64,000 bases of DNA. Origin: Sphaerisporangium fuscum. GTDB lineage: Bacteria > Actinomycetota > Actinomycetes > Streptosporangiales > Streptosporangiaceae. The DNA lies in the NCBI RefSeq assembly GCF_018531465.1, contig NZ_JAHDTF010000011.1:124001-188000 (forward strand), given 5' to 3'. The translations under genes were made by a program, and so were the position numbers. How positions within the stretch are numbered: the first letter of the stretch is position 1; every line of letters begins with the position of its first letter. Under the pieces are notes generated by a model that saw only the letters and a list, made by a program, of their open reading frames with translations, was not told the DNA's origin and searched no databases. Shown here piece by piece: positions 53,837 to 64,000 of this stretch.

Positions 53837-54643
53837 TCAGCCGACGCGCTGCCAGAGGGAGGGGACGTTCGGCGGCTCCCATCCCACCAGGGCCGTGTGC
53901 CCCTGGATGCACCGGTAGGTCACCCCGCCGTAGGTCACCTGGTCACCGGCCTGGTAGGTGTGGCCGGCCTGCCAGGTGCCGCCCGGCGTGGGCGTGGGCG
54001 TCGGGGTCGGGGTGGGACCGCCGCCGCCGGTGACGTTCAGGACGAAGTCGAACGTCCCCTCCTTGCCCGACCCCACCGTGCGCACGGTCATGAGCAGCGC
54101 CGGGTCGTAGATCGTGTCGGTGCTGTTGCGCGGCTCGCCCGGGAAGTACAGCTGCGTGGTGAGGATCGGCTTGTTCGGCGCCTGCGCCTTCACGTGGATG
54201 TGCCGGGTACGGCCGGGATACAGGCCGGGCACGATCGTGGTGAGCTTGTAGGCGCCCTGCGCGTCGGTGAACTGGTGCCCGCGGAAGTTGAACCCGACGT
54301 TGTCGTAGGCGCCGTTGTTGTCGGCCTGCCAGAAGTCCAGCAGCACGTTCGCCAGCGGCTGGCAGTTGACCCCGAACACGTAGCCGCTCACCGTCAGCGG
54401 CGTCCCGCTGCCCGGGAGCGTGCTGCGCAGCGGGGAGTTCGGCTTGAAGTAGGGCCCTTCGGTCTGCTCACGGGTGACCTCGTCGCCGTCGTGGCAGAAC
54501 GGCGTGGGGGTGAGCGTCGTGCCGGACGAGGCGGCCGTGCGGGCGAGGGCCGGGGCCTGGCCGGCCAGCAGCGGGAGCGGGGCGGCGACCAGGGCCGCCT
54601 TGAGCAGGTCCTTGCGGGTGATGCCGGACTTCTCGTCTTCCAC
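53837..54643 (-). CDS. Secreted intradiol ring-cleavage dioxygenase with CBM5/12
   Basis: 268 residues. An N-terminal export signal (TRKDLLKAALVAAPLPLLAG) resembles a Tat-type or Sec signal with a single RK pair. The intradiol domain (about 50-205) has the Fe-ligand Tyr in EGPYFKP and the two ligand His in RTRHIHVK; the second Tyr ligand lies nearby in the family (LYPGRTRH). A TP-rich linker (about 210-222) joins a C-terminal CBM5/12 chitin/cellulose-binding module (about 223-268: [28 protein letters not shown]). A secreted Streptomyces dioxygenase with this architecture cleaves catechols from plant aromatics. No other aromatic genes are nearby. Confidence 0.9.
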   Translation of the reverse strand: MEDEKSGITRKDLLKAALVAAPLPLLAGQAPALARTAASSGTTLTPTPFCHDGDEVTREQTEGPYFKPNSPLRSTLPGSGTPLTVSGYVFGVNCQPLANVLLDFWQADNNGAYDNVGFNFRGHQFTDAQGAYKLTTIVPGLYPGRTRHIHVKAQAPNKPILTTQLYFPGEPRNSTDTIYDPALLMTVRTVGSGKEGTFDFVLNVTGGGGPTPTPTPTPTPGGTWQAGHTYQAGDQVTYGGVTYRCIQGHTALVGWEPPNVPSLWQRVG

Positions 54644-54713
54644 AGGGGTCTCCTTATCGGATTCGGAGGGTGCCGGAGCGGGCGGCGGTGCGGTGGGCCG
54701 CCCGCTCCGGGGA

Positions 54714-57989
<3,276 letters not shown>

Positions 57990-58094
57990 TTAGAGGGAGG
58001 AGCCCGGCCGGGGCTGCACCACACGGTGGCACCGCGGGCGCGAAACGGGTAACCCCGCAGGTTTGCATACGTTCGCCCTATGGCCATCCGGACG

Positions 58095-59042
58095 TCACGG
58101 CTGGGGGAGCGGGCCGTAACGTCTCAGCCAGCCGCGGTACACCGGCGACTGCCCGGCCTTGGCCCAGTAGTCCTGCCGCACCGTCGCCACCAGCTTCCTG
58201 ATGTGCGGCGCGACCGGTCCCGCCTCCGTCCAGCCGACCAGGTGGCGAAAGCTCAGCGGCGTGCCCGCCAGCGGCCGGATGACGAGGCCCGGGTAGCCCC
58301 TGCTGGTCGCCTGGAACATGCCCACGCAGCGGCCCGCCGCGATGAGGTCCACCGCCACGCTGACGGTGACCTCGCATCCGATGGCCGGGACGAACCCGGC
58401 CTTCTCGCAGGCCTCGGTGAAATGGTCCCGGTGGCCGACCTCCATCATCACGGGCAGGCACCACTGCTCGTCCGCCAGATCGCCCAGCTCCACCTCCTCC
58501 CGGTCCGCCAGGGGATGCGTCCGGGCCAGCCCGACGAAGATCGGCTCGGCGGCCACGGCGGCGTAGCCGACCCCGGAGGGCGGGACGAGCACGCGGTCGG
58601 GGTAGTCGGCGAGGGTCGCCAGTTCGAGCCGCTGTGCCCGCAGCAACGTCGGCAGCACGTCCATGGCCTCCTCGGTCCGCATGTCGATCTCGGCGTCGGG
58701 CATCAGCTCGCGCAACGCCTTGACGATATGGACGGCGAGGTGGGTGGAGATGCAACCGGCCCGCACGAGCTTGCGGCCCGCGTACCGCATTCCGTCGCGG
58801 CGCAGTTCCTCGAAGGCGGGCAGCAGGGACCGGGAGCGGGCCAGCACCCAGTCGCCGAGCGGGGTCGGGGTGGCGCCCGCCCGGCCCCGCTCGAACAGCG
58901 GGCTGCCGAACATCGACTCGATACGCCGCAGCTGGGCCGCCAGCGACGGCTGTGAGGTCTTCAGCGCGACGGCGGCCTTGGAAATGCTCCCGTGATCGGC
59001 GATCGCGCAGACGGCACGCAGATGACGCACTTCTAAATCCAC
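58095..59042 (-). CDS. LysR-family transcriptional regulator
   Basis: 315 residues with a GTG start. HTH about 4-62 (HLRAVCAIADHGSISKAAVAL; SQPSLAAQLRRIESMFGSPLFER, quoted in parts). The effector-binding domain follows at about 90-300. It diverges from the carbamoyltransferase cluster across about 250 bp, so it is the obvious candidate regulator of that cluster. Its ligand is not predictable. Confidence 0.9.
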   Translation of the reverse strand: MDLEVRHLRAVCAIADHGSISKAAVALKTSQPSLAAQLRRIESMFGSPLFERGRAGATPTPLGDWVLARSRSLLPAFEELRRDGMRYAGRKLVRAGCISTHLAVHIVKALRELMPDAEIDMRTEEAMDVLPTLLRAQRLELATLADYPDRVLVPPSGVGYAAVAAEPIFVGLARTHPLADREEVELGDLADEQWCLPVMMEVGHRDHFTEACEKAGFVPAIGCEVTVSVAVDLIAAGRCVGMFQATSRGYPGLVIRPLAGTPLSFRHLVGWTEAGPVAPHIRKLVATVRQDYWAKAGQSPVYRGWLRRYGPLPQP

Positions 59043-59060
59043 TCCATGAGCGTAATAAGT

Positions 59061-59071
59061 AAAGAAACTTT
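59061..59071. promoter_or_regulatory. Candidate LysR site (AAAGAAACTTT)
   Basis: An 11-bp AAAG/CTTT dyad in an AT-rich stretch 19 bp upstream of the LysR start, inside the divergent region. It fits the LysR pattern of a short interrupted dyad next to the regulator, but only one copy is seen. Confidence 0.4.
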
Positions 59072-59295
59072 AGAGTAGACCCAACCCGAAACACCTGGTC
59101 AACAGGTCTGTCATGAAGGCCCCATGTGGGCGATCACCGCGCCCTGGGCGAGCCCGGTCCCCTTCCGGCATGGCCTGTGACGCCGAGATGTGTCAAGGTG
59201 AGCACAGACCGTGAAGCCAGGCCTGGCCGGAGGATCCGCGATGGCGATGCGCGTGCCGGAGACGTCCCCGCCCCACCGGCCGGGGCGGTGACGAG

Positions 59296-61329
59296 ATGGC
59301 GGCCCCCACCTATGTCCTCGGCACCGGTCTGTCCCACGACGGCTCCGTCTGCCTGCTCGCCGACGGCGTCATCGCGCTCGCCATCGAGAAGGAGCGCCTC
59401 ACCCGGATCAAACACGACGGCGGCAACGACCGGCTGGCGATGGAGTACGTCCTCGACCGGGCCGGGATCACGCTCGACGAGGTGGCGGTCGTCGTCCAGA
59501 ACGAGAACTTCGGCATGTTCCGCGAGGGCAACGCCGAGTACGGGGGGAGCGGCCGCCTGCTCGGCGACGCGACGAACGTCGTCACCATCTCCCACCACCT
59601 CGCCCACGCCTACAGCGCCTTCGGCGGCTGCCCGTTCGACGAGACGGCCGTCCTGGTCGTCGACGGCTGCGGCAACGCCCACGAAGACTGCCTCGACCTC
59701 GCGGGCGCGCACCTCCCGACCGGCGTCCCGCCCGGGCTCGGGCACCTGTACTTCGAGAAGGACAGCTACTACGCCGCCGAGGGCGGCACCCTCAGGCCCG
59801 TCGTCAAGGACTTCTCGCCATGGGGGGCCAAGGGGTGGCCGGTGACGCCGCCCAGCACCCTCCACTCCATCGGCGGTGTGTACCGCGCCTTCAGCGGATA
59901 CGTCTTCGGCGGCTTCGACGACTCGGGCAAGCTCATGGGCCTCGCGCCGTACGGCCGGCCCGGCCGGTTCGACCAGCCGATCTTCGAGCTGGAGGCGGGA
60001 CGGGTGCTCGTGCGAAGGGAGGCCCTCGAGGCGTTCACGGCCCCGCGCGCCTCCCGGCCGGGCCTGAAGGACGACTTCCAGTACTACGCCGACCTCGCGT
60101 ACTGGGTGCAGCGCGAGGTCGAGCGTGCCCTCCTCCACCTGGTCCGCGACCGGTACGAGCGGTGGCCCTCGCCCAATCTCTCCTACGCCGGCGGGGTGGC
60201 GCTCAACGCCGTCGCCAACAGCCGCATCCTCCGCGAGACCGGGTTCCGCCGGCTCTACGTGCAGCCCGCCGCGGGCGACAACGGCCTGGCCATCGGCTGC
60301 GCCTACTACGGCTGGCTGGAGGTGCTCGGCCGGGAACGGGTCCGCCACGACCAGTCCACCTACTTCGGCCCGCGCCACCCGGCCGAGGAGGTCCGCAAGG
60401 CGGTGGAGGCGGCGGGCGGCCGCGTCCGGGCCGAACAGCCCGCGGACGTGGTGGAGGAGACCGCCCGGCTCCTCGCCGAGGGCAAGGTCGTGGGCTGGTA
60501 CCAGGGCGGCGCGGAGTTCGGGCCGAGGGCGCTCGGCCACCGCAGCATCCTGGCCCACCCCGGCGTCCCGGGCCTGCGCGACCACATCAACCGCGACATC
60601 AAGTTCCGCGAGGACTTCCGGCCCTTCGCCCCCTCGGTCATCCTCCAGGAGGCGGCGACGTACTTCGACTGCGAGGGACACGACAGCCCGCACATGATCC
60701 TCGTCTTCGACGTCCGGCCCGAGTGGCGCGAAGCCCTGGTCAACGTCGTCCACGAGGACGGCAGCGCGCGCCTGCAGACGGTGACCGAGCAGAGCGAGCC
60801 CCGGTACTTCCGGCTGCTTCGCGCCTTCCAGCGGCGGACGGGGCTTCCCGTCCTGCTGAACACCTCGCTCAACAGGCGCGGCATGCCCATCGTCGAGTCG
60901 CCGCAGGAGGCGCTCTCCTTCTTCCTCGAATGCGGGCTGGACGCCCTCGTGCTCGGCGACCTGCTCATCACCAAGACGCCGCGACCGGACGGCCCGCAGC
61001 CGCGCAGGACGCCCGTCCCGCTGGAGAACCCCGGCCCCGAGGACGTCCCGCTGATCGGCCGCAGGGTCACGGGCGTCGCCCTGGCCTTCCAGACGCCGGA
61101 CGGAACGGGCGCAGGACTGCCGCCGTCGGCGGACAAGGTCGTCCTCACCTTCGGCGACCGGTCCGACCCCCTGGAGCTCGCCCCCGACGCCTTCAAGCTC
61201 CTCAGCCTCTGCGACGGCAGGCGCACCTACGCCGACATCGGCGCCGAGATCCCCGTCGAGACCGGCTACCTCCTCCGGTTCGCGGCGGTCCTGAGCAGGC
61301 ACGGCATCCTCGACCACGTGGCCAGATGA
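59296..61329 (+). CDS. NodU/CmcH/TobZ-family carbamoyltransferase with winged-helix-like C-terminus
   Basis: 677 residues, about 100 longer than typical. The Kae1-like N-terminal domain has GTGLSHDGSVCLL (His-containing carbamoyl-adenylate site) and SHHLAHAYSAF. The YrdC-like part has FGPRALGHRSILAHPG (about 410) and RPFAPSVI. It forms carbamoyl-adenylate from carbamoyl phosphate and ATP and transfers carbamoyl to a hydroxyl or amine. Residues about 600-677 (DAFKLLSLCDGRRTYADIG; ETGYLLRFAAVLSRHGIL) look like a small PqqD-like winged helix, absent in CmcH. It leads the plus-strand cluster with two oxygenases. Confidence 0.9.
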   Translation: MAAPTYVLGTGLSHDGSVCLLADGVIALAIEKERLTRIKHDGGNDRLAMEYVLDRAGITLDEVAVVVQNENFGMFREGNAEYGGSGRLLGDATNVVTISHHLAHAYSAFGGCPFDETAVLVVDGCGNAHEDCLDLAGAHLPTGVPPGLGHLYFEKDSYYAAEGGTLRPVVKDFSPWGAKGWPVTPPSTLHSIGGVYRAFSGYVFGGFDDSGKLMGLAPYGRPGRFDQPIFELEAGRVLVRREALEAFTAPRASRPGLKDDFQYYADLAYWVQREVERALLHLVRDRYERWPSPNLSYAGGVALNAVANSRILRETGFRRLYVQPAAGDNGLAIGCAYYGWLEVLGRERVRHDQSTYFGPRHPAEEVRKAVEAAGGRVRAEQPADVVEETARLLAEGKVVGWYQGGAEFGPRALGHRSILAHPGVPGLRDHINRDIKFREDFRPFAPSVILQEAATYFDCEGHDSPHMILVFDVRPEWREALVNVVHEDGSARLQTVTEQSEPRYFRLLRAFQRRTGLPVLLNTSLNRRGMPIVESPQEALSFFLECGLDALVLGDLLITKTPRPDGPQPRRTPVPLENPGPEDVPLIGRRVTGVALAFQTPDGTGAGLPPSADKVVLTFGDRSDPLELAPDAFKLLSLCDGRRTYADIGAEIPVETGYLLRFAAVLSRHGILDHVAR

Positions 61330-61356
61330 GGACAGTGCGCCCGTGGGCGAAACGCT

Positions 61357-61378
61357 GTCCAGCCTCCACGGGCTGGAC
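61357..61378. other. Small hairpin in the carbamoyltransferase-oxygenase gap
   Basis: GTCCAGCC and GGCTGGAC form an 8-bp stem with a 6-nt loop in the 98-bp gap. It could be a weak terminator or a processing/attenuation structure. Confidence 0.3.
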
Positions 61379-61427
61379 TACTCTCGGTGGAGAGCCGCGC
61401 CACGGCCCGTAGAGGTGGGAGTGACAG

Positions 61428-62369
61428 ATGTCCGGTCACGACGACGCCGCAGGCCCGCCGCCTCCCGCCTTCCTGGGGCTCGACGAGGTGCTCGTCCTCG
61501 ACGAGGTGGTCACGCCTCGCGAGCAGGAGGTCCTGTGCTCCTGGGCCGCCGAGCGGCGTGCCCGGGGCGGGCTGCTGCGCAACCCCGTCGACGCCGCGTC
61601 GCTGTCGACCCCCTACCTCGCCGCGGGCGACCGGGGGCTCACCCCGATGACGCGCGCAGGCCGGGCCGAGGCGGCCGGCTCGGCGATGGTGTGGGTCCCC
61701 GACGTCTCCGGCACGCCTCTCGGCCCGCTCCCCGAGGAGTTCTGGGCGATCCGCGCCAGGGTGATCGCCCGGCTCGGCATCGAGGCTCTCGCCGACGACC
61801 CCTACAAGGGCTCCTTCCTCACCAGCGTCGGTCCCGGGGGCGACGTCCACACCCACAAGGACGCCCGGCTGCCCATCGGCGACGGCCTCGTGCCGCTGCT
61901 GCGGTGCAACGTCCTGGTACGCCGGCCCGAGGGCGGGGGCATGCCCGTGATCGCGGGCGTCGAGGTCGACGTGCCCGACCGCGGCATGTGGGCCTTCCAC
62001 CCGACCGAGCTCGTCCACGGCGCCACGCCCGTCACCGGGGAGACCAGCAGGCTCACCCTCTCCTTCGGGTTCGTCGTCGACCCGCGCGGCGTCTGGGAGC
62101 GGCCCCTGCGCCCGGCACCCGGCCTCGAACCCGAGCTCGTCGACGGCGTACGCGCCCACCTGCGCACCCGCCCGATGCATCCCGCGCGTGCGGGGGCGAT
62201 CGACCTCCTGCTCGCCCAGAGCGCGGCGTTCCGCGTGCGCGACATCGCCGACGCCCTCGGCGGTGACCCCTCGGTCGTGTGGGAGGAGGCCCACCGGCTC
62301 CTCAAGCTCGGCCTCCTCCAGAGCCGGGCCCCCGAGCCCGTCCCCGGAGCACGCCGCGTCGCCCTGTAG
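61428..62369 (+). CDS. Fe(II)/2-oxoglutarate-type oxygenase with C-terminal winged-helix-like domain
   Basis: 313 residues. The double-stranded beta-helix has the facial triad H143-x-D145 (HKD in HTHKDARLP) and H197 (LVHGAT), with the 2OG-binding Arg in SRLTLSF about 12 residues later. A C-terminal segment (about 250-300: AGAIDLLLAQSAAFRVRDIADALG; EEAHRLLKLGLLQS, in parts) resembles a winged helix like that on the carbamoyltransferase. GTGGGAGTGACAG precedes the ATG. Predicted to hydroxylate or desaturate the same scaffold (inference). Confidence 0.82.
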   Translation: MSGHDDAAGPPPPAFLGLDEVLVLDEVVTPREQEVLCSWAAERRARGGLLRNPVDAASLSTPYLAAGDRGLTPMTRAGRAEAAGSAMVWVPDVSGTPLGPLPEEFWAIRARVIARLGIEALADDPYKGSFLTSVGPGGDVHTHKDARLPIGDGLVPLLRCNVLVRRPEGGGMPVIAGVEVDVPDRGMWAFHPTELVHGATPVTGETSRLTLSFGFVVDPRGVWERPLRPAPGLEPELVDGVRAHLRTRPMHPARAGAIDLLLAQSAAFRVRDIADALGGDPSVVWEEAHRLLKLGLLQSRAPEPVPGARRVAL

Positions 62370-62395
62370 CGGCCGGCCGTCCCCGAAAGGACGTC

Positions 62396-63115
62396 ATGAA
62401 CATCGACTCGACGTTGCGTCCCCACCTCGACGCGCTGGACGACCGCTACTGCGAGGTGCTCGCCCTGACGCCGCACGCCGAAGCGATCATCCGGAGCCCC
62501 GGCCCGGCCCACGAGGCCGGAGATCGCTTCCTTCGGGCCGGCTTCGTCCGGATCCCCGGCGTCGTCTCGCCGGCCGCGCTCGAGGCGCTGGCCGGGGAGC
62601 TGTGGCCGATCCTGTCGCCGCTGGCGTTCGCGGTGCGGGTTCCACACACCACCGGGCCGGCGGGCACCCTGCTGGGCGGCGGGCGGTTGCGCCGGGTCGA
62701 CACCGGCTCGCTGGAGCGGGACGGCCAGGGCGACGCCCTCGCCTCGGTGCTGAGGGCGGTCGGGCTCGTGGAGTTCGGCAGGCTCCTCGCCGACCGGCTC
62801 GCACCGATCCTGCGGCACGTCATCGGGCCGGCCGTCTACGAGCGCATGTTCTTCAACCTGTACGACGAGGGCGACTACATCAGCCCCCACGACGACGCCC
62901 ACATGGGGGACCGCATCGACGTCACCTTCCCGGTGACCCTCGACGGCGTCGGCGGCCTGCGCGTGCTGTCCGGGGGGTACCTCGAGACGCACTACGACGG
63001 CGAGGGGGCGATGAGCGTCCTCGGCCCGAGGGTCTGGCACGAGGTCCCCCCGCTCCTGCGCGTGTCGCCCGAGCGGCCACCCCGGCGCCTGACCATCACC
63101 ATGCGGTACGTCTAG
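62396..63115 (+). CDS. Second Fe(II)/2-oxoglutarate-type oxygenase
   Basis: 239 residues. Facial triad H165-x-D167 (PHDDAHMGD) and H215 (VWHEV), with RRLTITMRYV supplying the 2OG Arg at the end. FFNLYDEGDYISPHDDAH is typical of prolyl-hydroxylase-like/PhyH-related small-molecule oxygenases. It follows the first oxygenase by 26 bp with GAAAGG before the ATG. The stop codon overlaps the stop of the opposing methyltransferase in the shared CTAG. Confidence 0.82.
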   Translation: MNIDSTLRPHLDALDDRYCEVLALTPHAEAIIRSPGPAHEAGDRFLRAGFVRIPGVVSPAALEALAGELWPILSPLAFAVRVPHTTGPAGTLLGGGRLRRVDTGSLERDGQGDALASVLRAVGLVEFGRLLADRLAPILRHVIGPAVYERMFFNLYDEGDYISPHDDAHMGDRIDVTFPVTLDGVGGLRVLSGGYLETHYDGEGAMSVLGPRVWHEVPPLLRVSPERPPRRLTITMRYV

Positions 63116-64000
63116 TCCTTCGGGTCGAAGGCGTCGTCGTCCCACAGTCCGGCGCGCAGGGCCAGGGTGCGCACGTGAAGCCGCCGGTCGGGGGAGCCGG
63201 CGACGGTGCCGCGCAGCAGGTCGAGGTCCGCGCGGGACAGCGTCACGGTCCGGCCGAGGTGCCCTGGGGGAAGGGCGAGGTGGACCACGTCCGCGGGACC
63301 GGCGAATGCTTCGATGACGAGGGCGTCGCCCGGGACGCGGATCGGCGCCGCCAGCACGGCGTCCCGCCCCCGGTGCACCGCGGAGATGCCGCGGAGCAGG
63401 CGCACGATCGACAGGGGTGCGACGCCGTCCCACAGGCTGCCGTCCACCTGGACGGTCTCCCGCCAGCCGCGGCAGGTGGCCGCCGGACGCTCGAACACCG
63501 CGATCGCCGGCCTGAGGGCCGCCAGCCCGACCCGGGCGAGATGCGTCCGCATGGCGGGGACGGCGGCGTCGAAGGAGGCCACGCCCTCACGCAGCAGGGG
63601 CAGGGCGTACCTCGTGCTGTAGACGTCGGCGTCCACCGGCGAGCCGAGAAGGCGCAGGCCGCACAGGCCCGGCTCCGGCGCCGGCAGCCGCCACGGGTCG
63701 GCGTCGTCCCCGCCGGAGGTCACCGGGGCCTCGTAGACGACCGCCGCCCGCCCTCCCGCCCGCAGGTGGGCCGGGGCCCCGGCGATGACCCGGGACGGCA
63801 GGTCGACGCCCCGCCGGCCGCCGTACAGGTACGCGGCCTCGGCCGTCTCCGGCGGCCGGGGGACGAAGGGGGGCTGCGCGACGATGAGGTCGAACCGCTC
63901 CCCGGCGACGGGGTCGAACAGGTCCCCCGACCTGAACTCCACGGTGGTCACGCCGTTCACCCGGGCGTTGACCCGGGCGAGCGCGAGCGCCCGCTCGTTG
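63112..64000 (-). CDS. Class I SAM-dependent methyltransferase (HemK/N5-Gln-type), 5' end beyond window
   Basis: About 296 residues visible. The N-terminus lies outside the window, because the frame stays open to position 64000. The NPPY-like catalytic motif reads AQPPFVP (about 40 residues into the visible part), as in HemK/PrmC-type N5-glutamine or N6-adenine methyltransferases. The following PSRVIAGAPAHLRAGGRAAVVYEA is the post-motif strand-helix. The C-terminal half (about 150-296) is an unassigned domain. It converges on the oxygenase gene. Substrate unknown. Confidence 0.75.
   Translation of the reverse strand, partial: NERALALARVNARVNGVTTVEFRSGDLFDPVAGERFDLIVAQPPFVPRPPETAEAAYLYGGRRGVDLPSRVIAGAPAHLRAGGRAAVVYEAPVTSGGDDADPWRLPAPEPGLCGLRLLGSPVDADVYSTRYALPLLREGVASFDAAVPAMRTHLARVGLAALRPAIAVFERPAATCRGWRETVQVDGSLWDGVAPLSIVRLLRGISAVHRGRDAVLAAPIRVPGDALVIEAFAGPADVVHLALPPGHLGRTVTLSRADLDLLRGTVAGSPDRRLHVRTLALRAGLWDDDAFDPKD

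Overview
The window is very GC-rich, densely packed DNA with GTG/TTG starts, many 4-bp ATGA/GTGA gene overlaps, LacI/TetR/GntR/LysR regulators, secreted F5/8-type and CBM5/12-bearing enzymes, a SpoIIE-type phosphatase and an IdeR/DmdR-type iron box. Together these point to a soil-type filamentous actinomycete, most likely Streptosporangiaceae-like; the genus is inference. No rRNA, tRNA, CRISPR array, transposase or replication origin was seen. Nearly all of the window is accessory metabolism.

Layout. (1) 56-2114: a DUF998 membrane protein divergent from a TetR regulator, with two near-identical operators between them, then a truncated amino-acid-binding-protein remnant. (2) 2176-13547: a secreted polysaccharide locus with a beta-helix protein, a GH16-like/TIM-barrel two-module enzyme, a discoidin-DUF1996 protein, a degenerate DUF305 lipoprotein, a GH3 glucosidase and a LacI regulator. 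Three exact copies of one 14-bp palindrome (GGAGAGCGCTCTCC) mark the promoters and define a local LacI regulon. (3) 13535-25014, minus strand: a long polycistron of GH42 beta-galactosidase, gcvPA, gcvPB, AcoX/NAD-kinase-like protein, SDR dehydrogenase, sugar ABC transporter (binding protein and two permeases) and a GH63-like glucosidase, with a divergent GntR gene. Glycine decarboxylase subunits inside a sugar operon are the oddest arrangement here.

(4) 25822-29767: a siderophore ABC importer behind a canonical iron box. (5) 30000-31773: a TetR regulator divergent from a Gfo/Idh/MocA oxidoreductase. (6) 31816-33869: dhaKLM, PTS-type dihydroxyacetone kinase. (7) 34189-40308: GH114, PfkB kinase, GH4 glycosidase and ABC transporter in one overlapping operon, plausibly for a galactosamine- or galactose-containing alpha-glycan. 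(8) 40364-48817: acyltransferase, PPOX-fold protein, two DJ-1/PfpI-related genes, a P450 coupled to a GH13 enzyme, a PAS-GAF-PP2C-HATPase phosphatase and RraA.

(9) 48818-53740: a short candidate transcription unit ending in a perfect 16-bp hairpin, an APH-family kinase, and an uncharacterised small protein paired with a polytopic M48 peptidase. (10) 53837-57962: two secreted proteins that both end in CBM5/12 chitin-binding modules, an intradiol dioxygenase and an M4+M28 double peptidase. (11) 58095-64000: a LysR regulator divergent from a carbamoyltransferase with a winged-helix-like C-terminal extension, two iron/2-oxoglutarate oxygenases and a converging methyltransferase cut by the window end. 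This last group looks like the edge of a small-molecule or peptide-tailoring cluster.
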